Below are positions 63,335-64,000 of a stretch of 64,000 nt of DNA, in pieces. Position 1 is the stretch's first letter. Every line of letters begins with the position of its first letter. The notes beneath the pieces are model-generated. The model had not been told where the DNA came from. It did not search any database and saw only the letters and a list, made by a program, of their open reading frames with translations. The position numbers were made by a program, and so were the translations under genes. This DNA is from Flavivirga jejuensis (GTDB taxonomy: Bacteria; Bacteroidota; Bacteroidia; Flavobacteriales; Flavobacteriaceae): assembly GCF_030540765.1 (NCBI RefSeq), contig NZ_JAUOEL010000005.1, positions 248,001 to 312,000 of the forward strand, given 5' to 3'.

Positions 63335-64000
63335 TGAGTAAGCTTTATATTGTACCAACACCTATAGGGAACTTAAAGGATATTACTTTTAGAGCCATTG
63401 AAACTTTAAAAGAAGTCGATCTCATTCTTGCTGAAGACACGCGAACTTCTGGAAAGCTTTTAAAACATTTCGAAATTACAACGCATATGCAATCGCACCA
63501 TATGCATAATGAGCATAAGACTGTTGCAAGTGTTATTCAGAAATTAAAAGGTGGCACAGCTATAGCATTGATTAGTGATGCGGGAACACCTGCCATTTCA
63601 GATCCAGGGTTTTTGCTAACCCGAGCCTGTATAGAAAATAATATTGAAGTAGATTGTCTTCCTGGGGCAACAGCTTTTGTGCCCGCTTTGGTCAATTCTG
63701 GATTGCCTAATGATAAGTTTGTATTTGAAGGTTTTTTACCTGTTAAAAAGGGACGACAAACGCGCTTGTTATTATTGGCAGAAGAAAAGAGAACCATTAT
63801 TTTTTATGAAAGTCCACATAAATTAATAAAAACACTTGGGCATTTTTGTGAGTATTTTGGAGCGGATAGACAGGTATCAGTATCCAGAGAGCTTACAAAA
63901 CTTTACGAAGAAACTATTAGAGGAACCGCTAAAGAAGTTTTAGAATATTATACTAATAAACCACCAAAAGGCGAAATTGTAATTGTTGTTGGTGGAAAGA
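63334..64000 (+). CDS. rsmI: 16S rRNA 2'-O-ribose methyltransferase RsmI (3' partial)
   Basis: Starts MSKLYIVPTPIGNLKDITFRA, the RsmI signature, with LILAEDTRTSGKLLKHF, ALISDAGTPAISDPGF, CLPGATAFVPALVNSG, FYESPHK and SVSRELTKLYEE. It modifies C1402 of 16S rRNA. The window ends in the GEIVIVVGGK segment, close to the normal C-terminus. Confidence 0.96.
   Translation, partial: MSKLYIVPTPIGNLKDITFRAIETLKEVDLILAEDTRTSGKLLKHFEITTHMQSHHMHNEHKTVASVIQKLKGGTAIALISDAGTPAISDPGFLLTRACIENNIEVDCLPGATAFVPALVNSGLPNDKFVFEGFLPVKKGRQTRLLLLAEEKRTIIFYESPHKLIKTLGHFCEYFGADRQVSVSRELTKLYEETIRGTAKEVLEYYTNKPPKGEIVIVVGGK

Overview
This window is a chromosomal piece of a flavobacterium (Bacteroidota, probably Flavobacteriaceae). 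The evidence is low GC, TAnnTTTG-type promoters, SusC/SusD outer-membrane uptake pairs, a FecR/ECF-sigma signalling set, the flavobacterial yceD-rpmF-fabH-accB-accC block, and lipoprotein and proline-rich small proteins typical of the phylum. It is cut at both ends: a SusC gene loses its C-terminus at base 1 and rsmI loses its 3' end at base 64000.

Region 1 (1-33.1 kb) is a nutrient-scavenging island. A DeoR regulator faces a SusC/SusD pair. Next comes a tightly coupled gene train (9970-22224) that reads as peptidoglycan amino-sugar salvage: NamZ-type exo-muramidase, sodium/solute symporter, MurQ etherase, an FAD/FeS D-2-hydroxyacid (D-lactate) dehydrogenase, dipeptide epimerase, a secreted GH3 hexosaminidase fused to a serine hydrolase, and a NagB deaminase fused to a PIG-L deacetylase. 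It is followed by a divergent ECF sigma/FecR pair, an STN-domain SusC with its SusD, a sialate-esterase-like/GDPD fusion and a PafA-type phosphatase. Gene remnants lie at both edges: a tyrosine-integrase fragment at 4.3 kb and a HipA fragment at 33.4 kb.

Region 2 (33.6-45.4 kb) is mostly housekeeping: an unassigned PLP enzyme beside a DUF134 regulator, a small proline-rich sorted protein, ribE, pdxA, the rpmF-fabH-acc block, an FAD oxidoreductase, mtgA and a GreA-like protein.

Region 3 (45.5-55.3 kb) is the most unusual part. It holds the RNA ligase RtcB, a slipin, a run of one intact and several degenerate tRNA-like elements, a Lys-tailed TPR protein, an unknown 192-aa protein, a secreted CAP-domain protein, a WYL transcription factor fused to a phytanoyl-CoA-dioxygenase-like domain, and a mini S24-like protein. 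Three minus-strand promoters here share one 19-bp dyad (TACGCA-N7-TGCGTA type), each exactly 10 nt upstream of an ATATTTG box: before rtcB, before the tRNA-like/slipin unit, and before the 192-aa gene (divergent from the CAP-WYL operon). I read this as one regulon, probably an RNA-damage-response and repair system. Within the tRNA-like run, a 70-nt stretch has T arm, acceptor, D arm and anticodon arm of normal size in circularly permuted order, next to the RtcB ligase locus.

Region 4 (55.4-64 kb) is housekeeping: an ABC ATPase, prolyl oligopeptidase, asd, mscL, alr-tdk, a conserved hypothetical, a DoxX-like protein and rsmI. Two copies of a ~130-bp MITE-like repeat lie at 29.6 and 56.4 kb.
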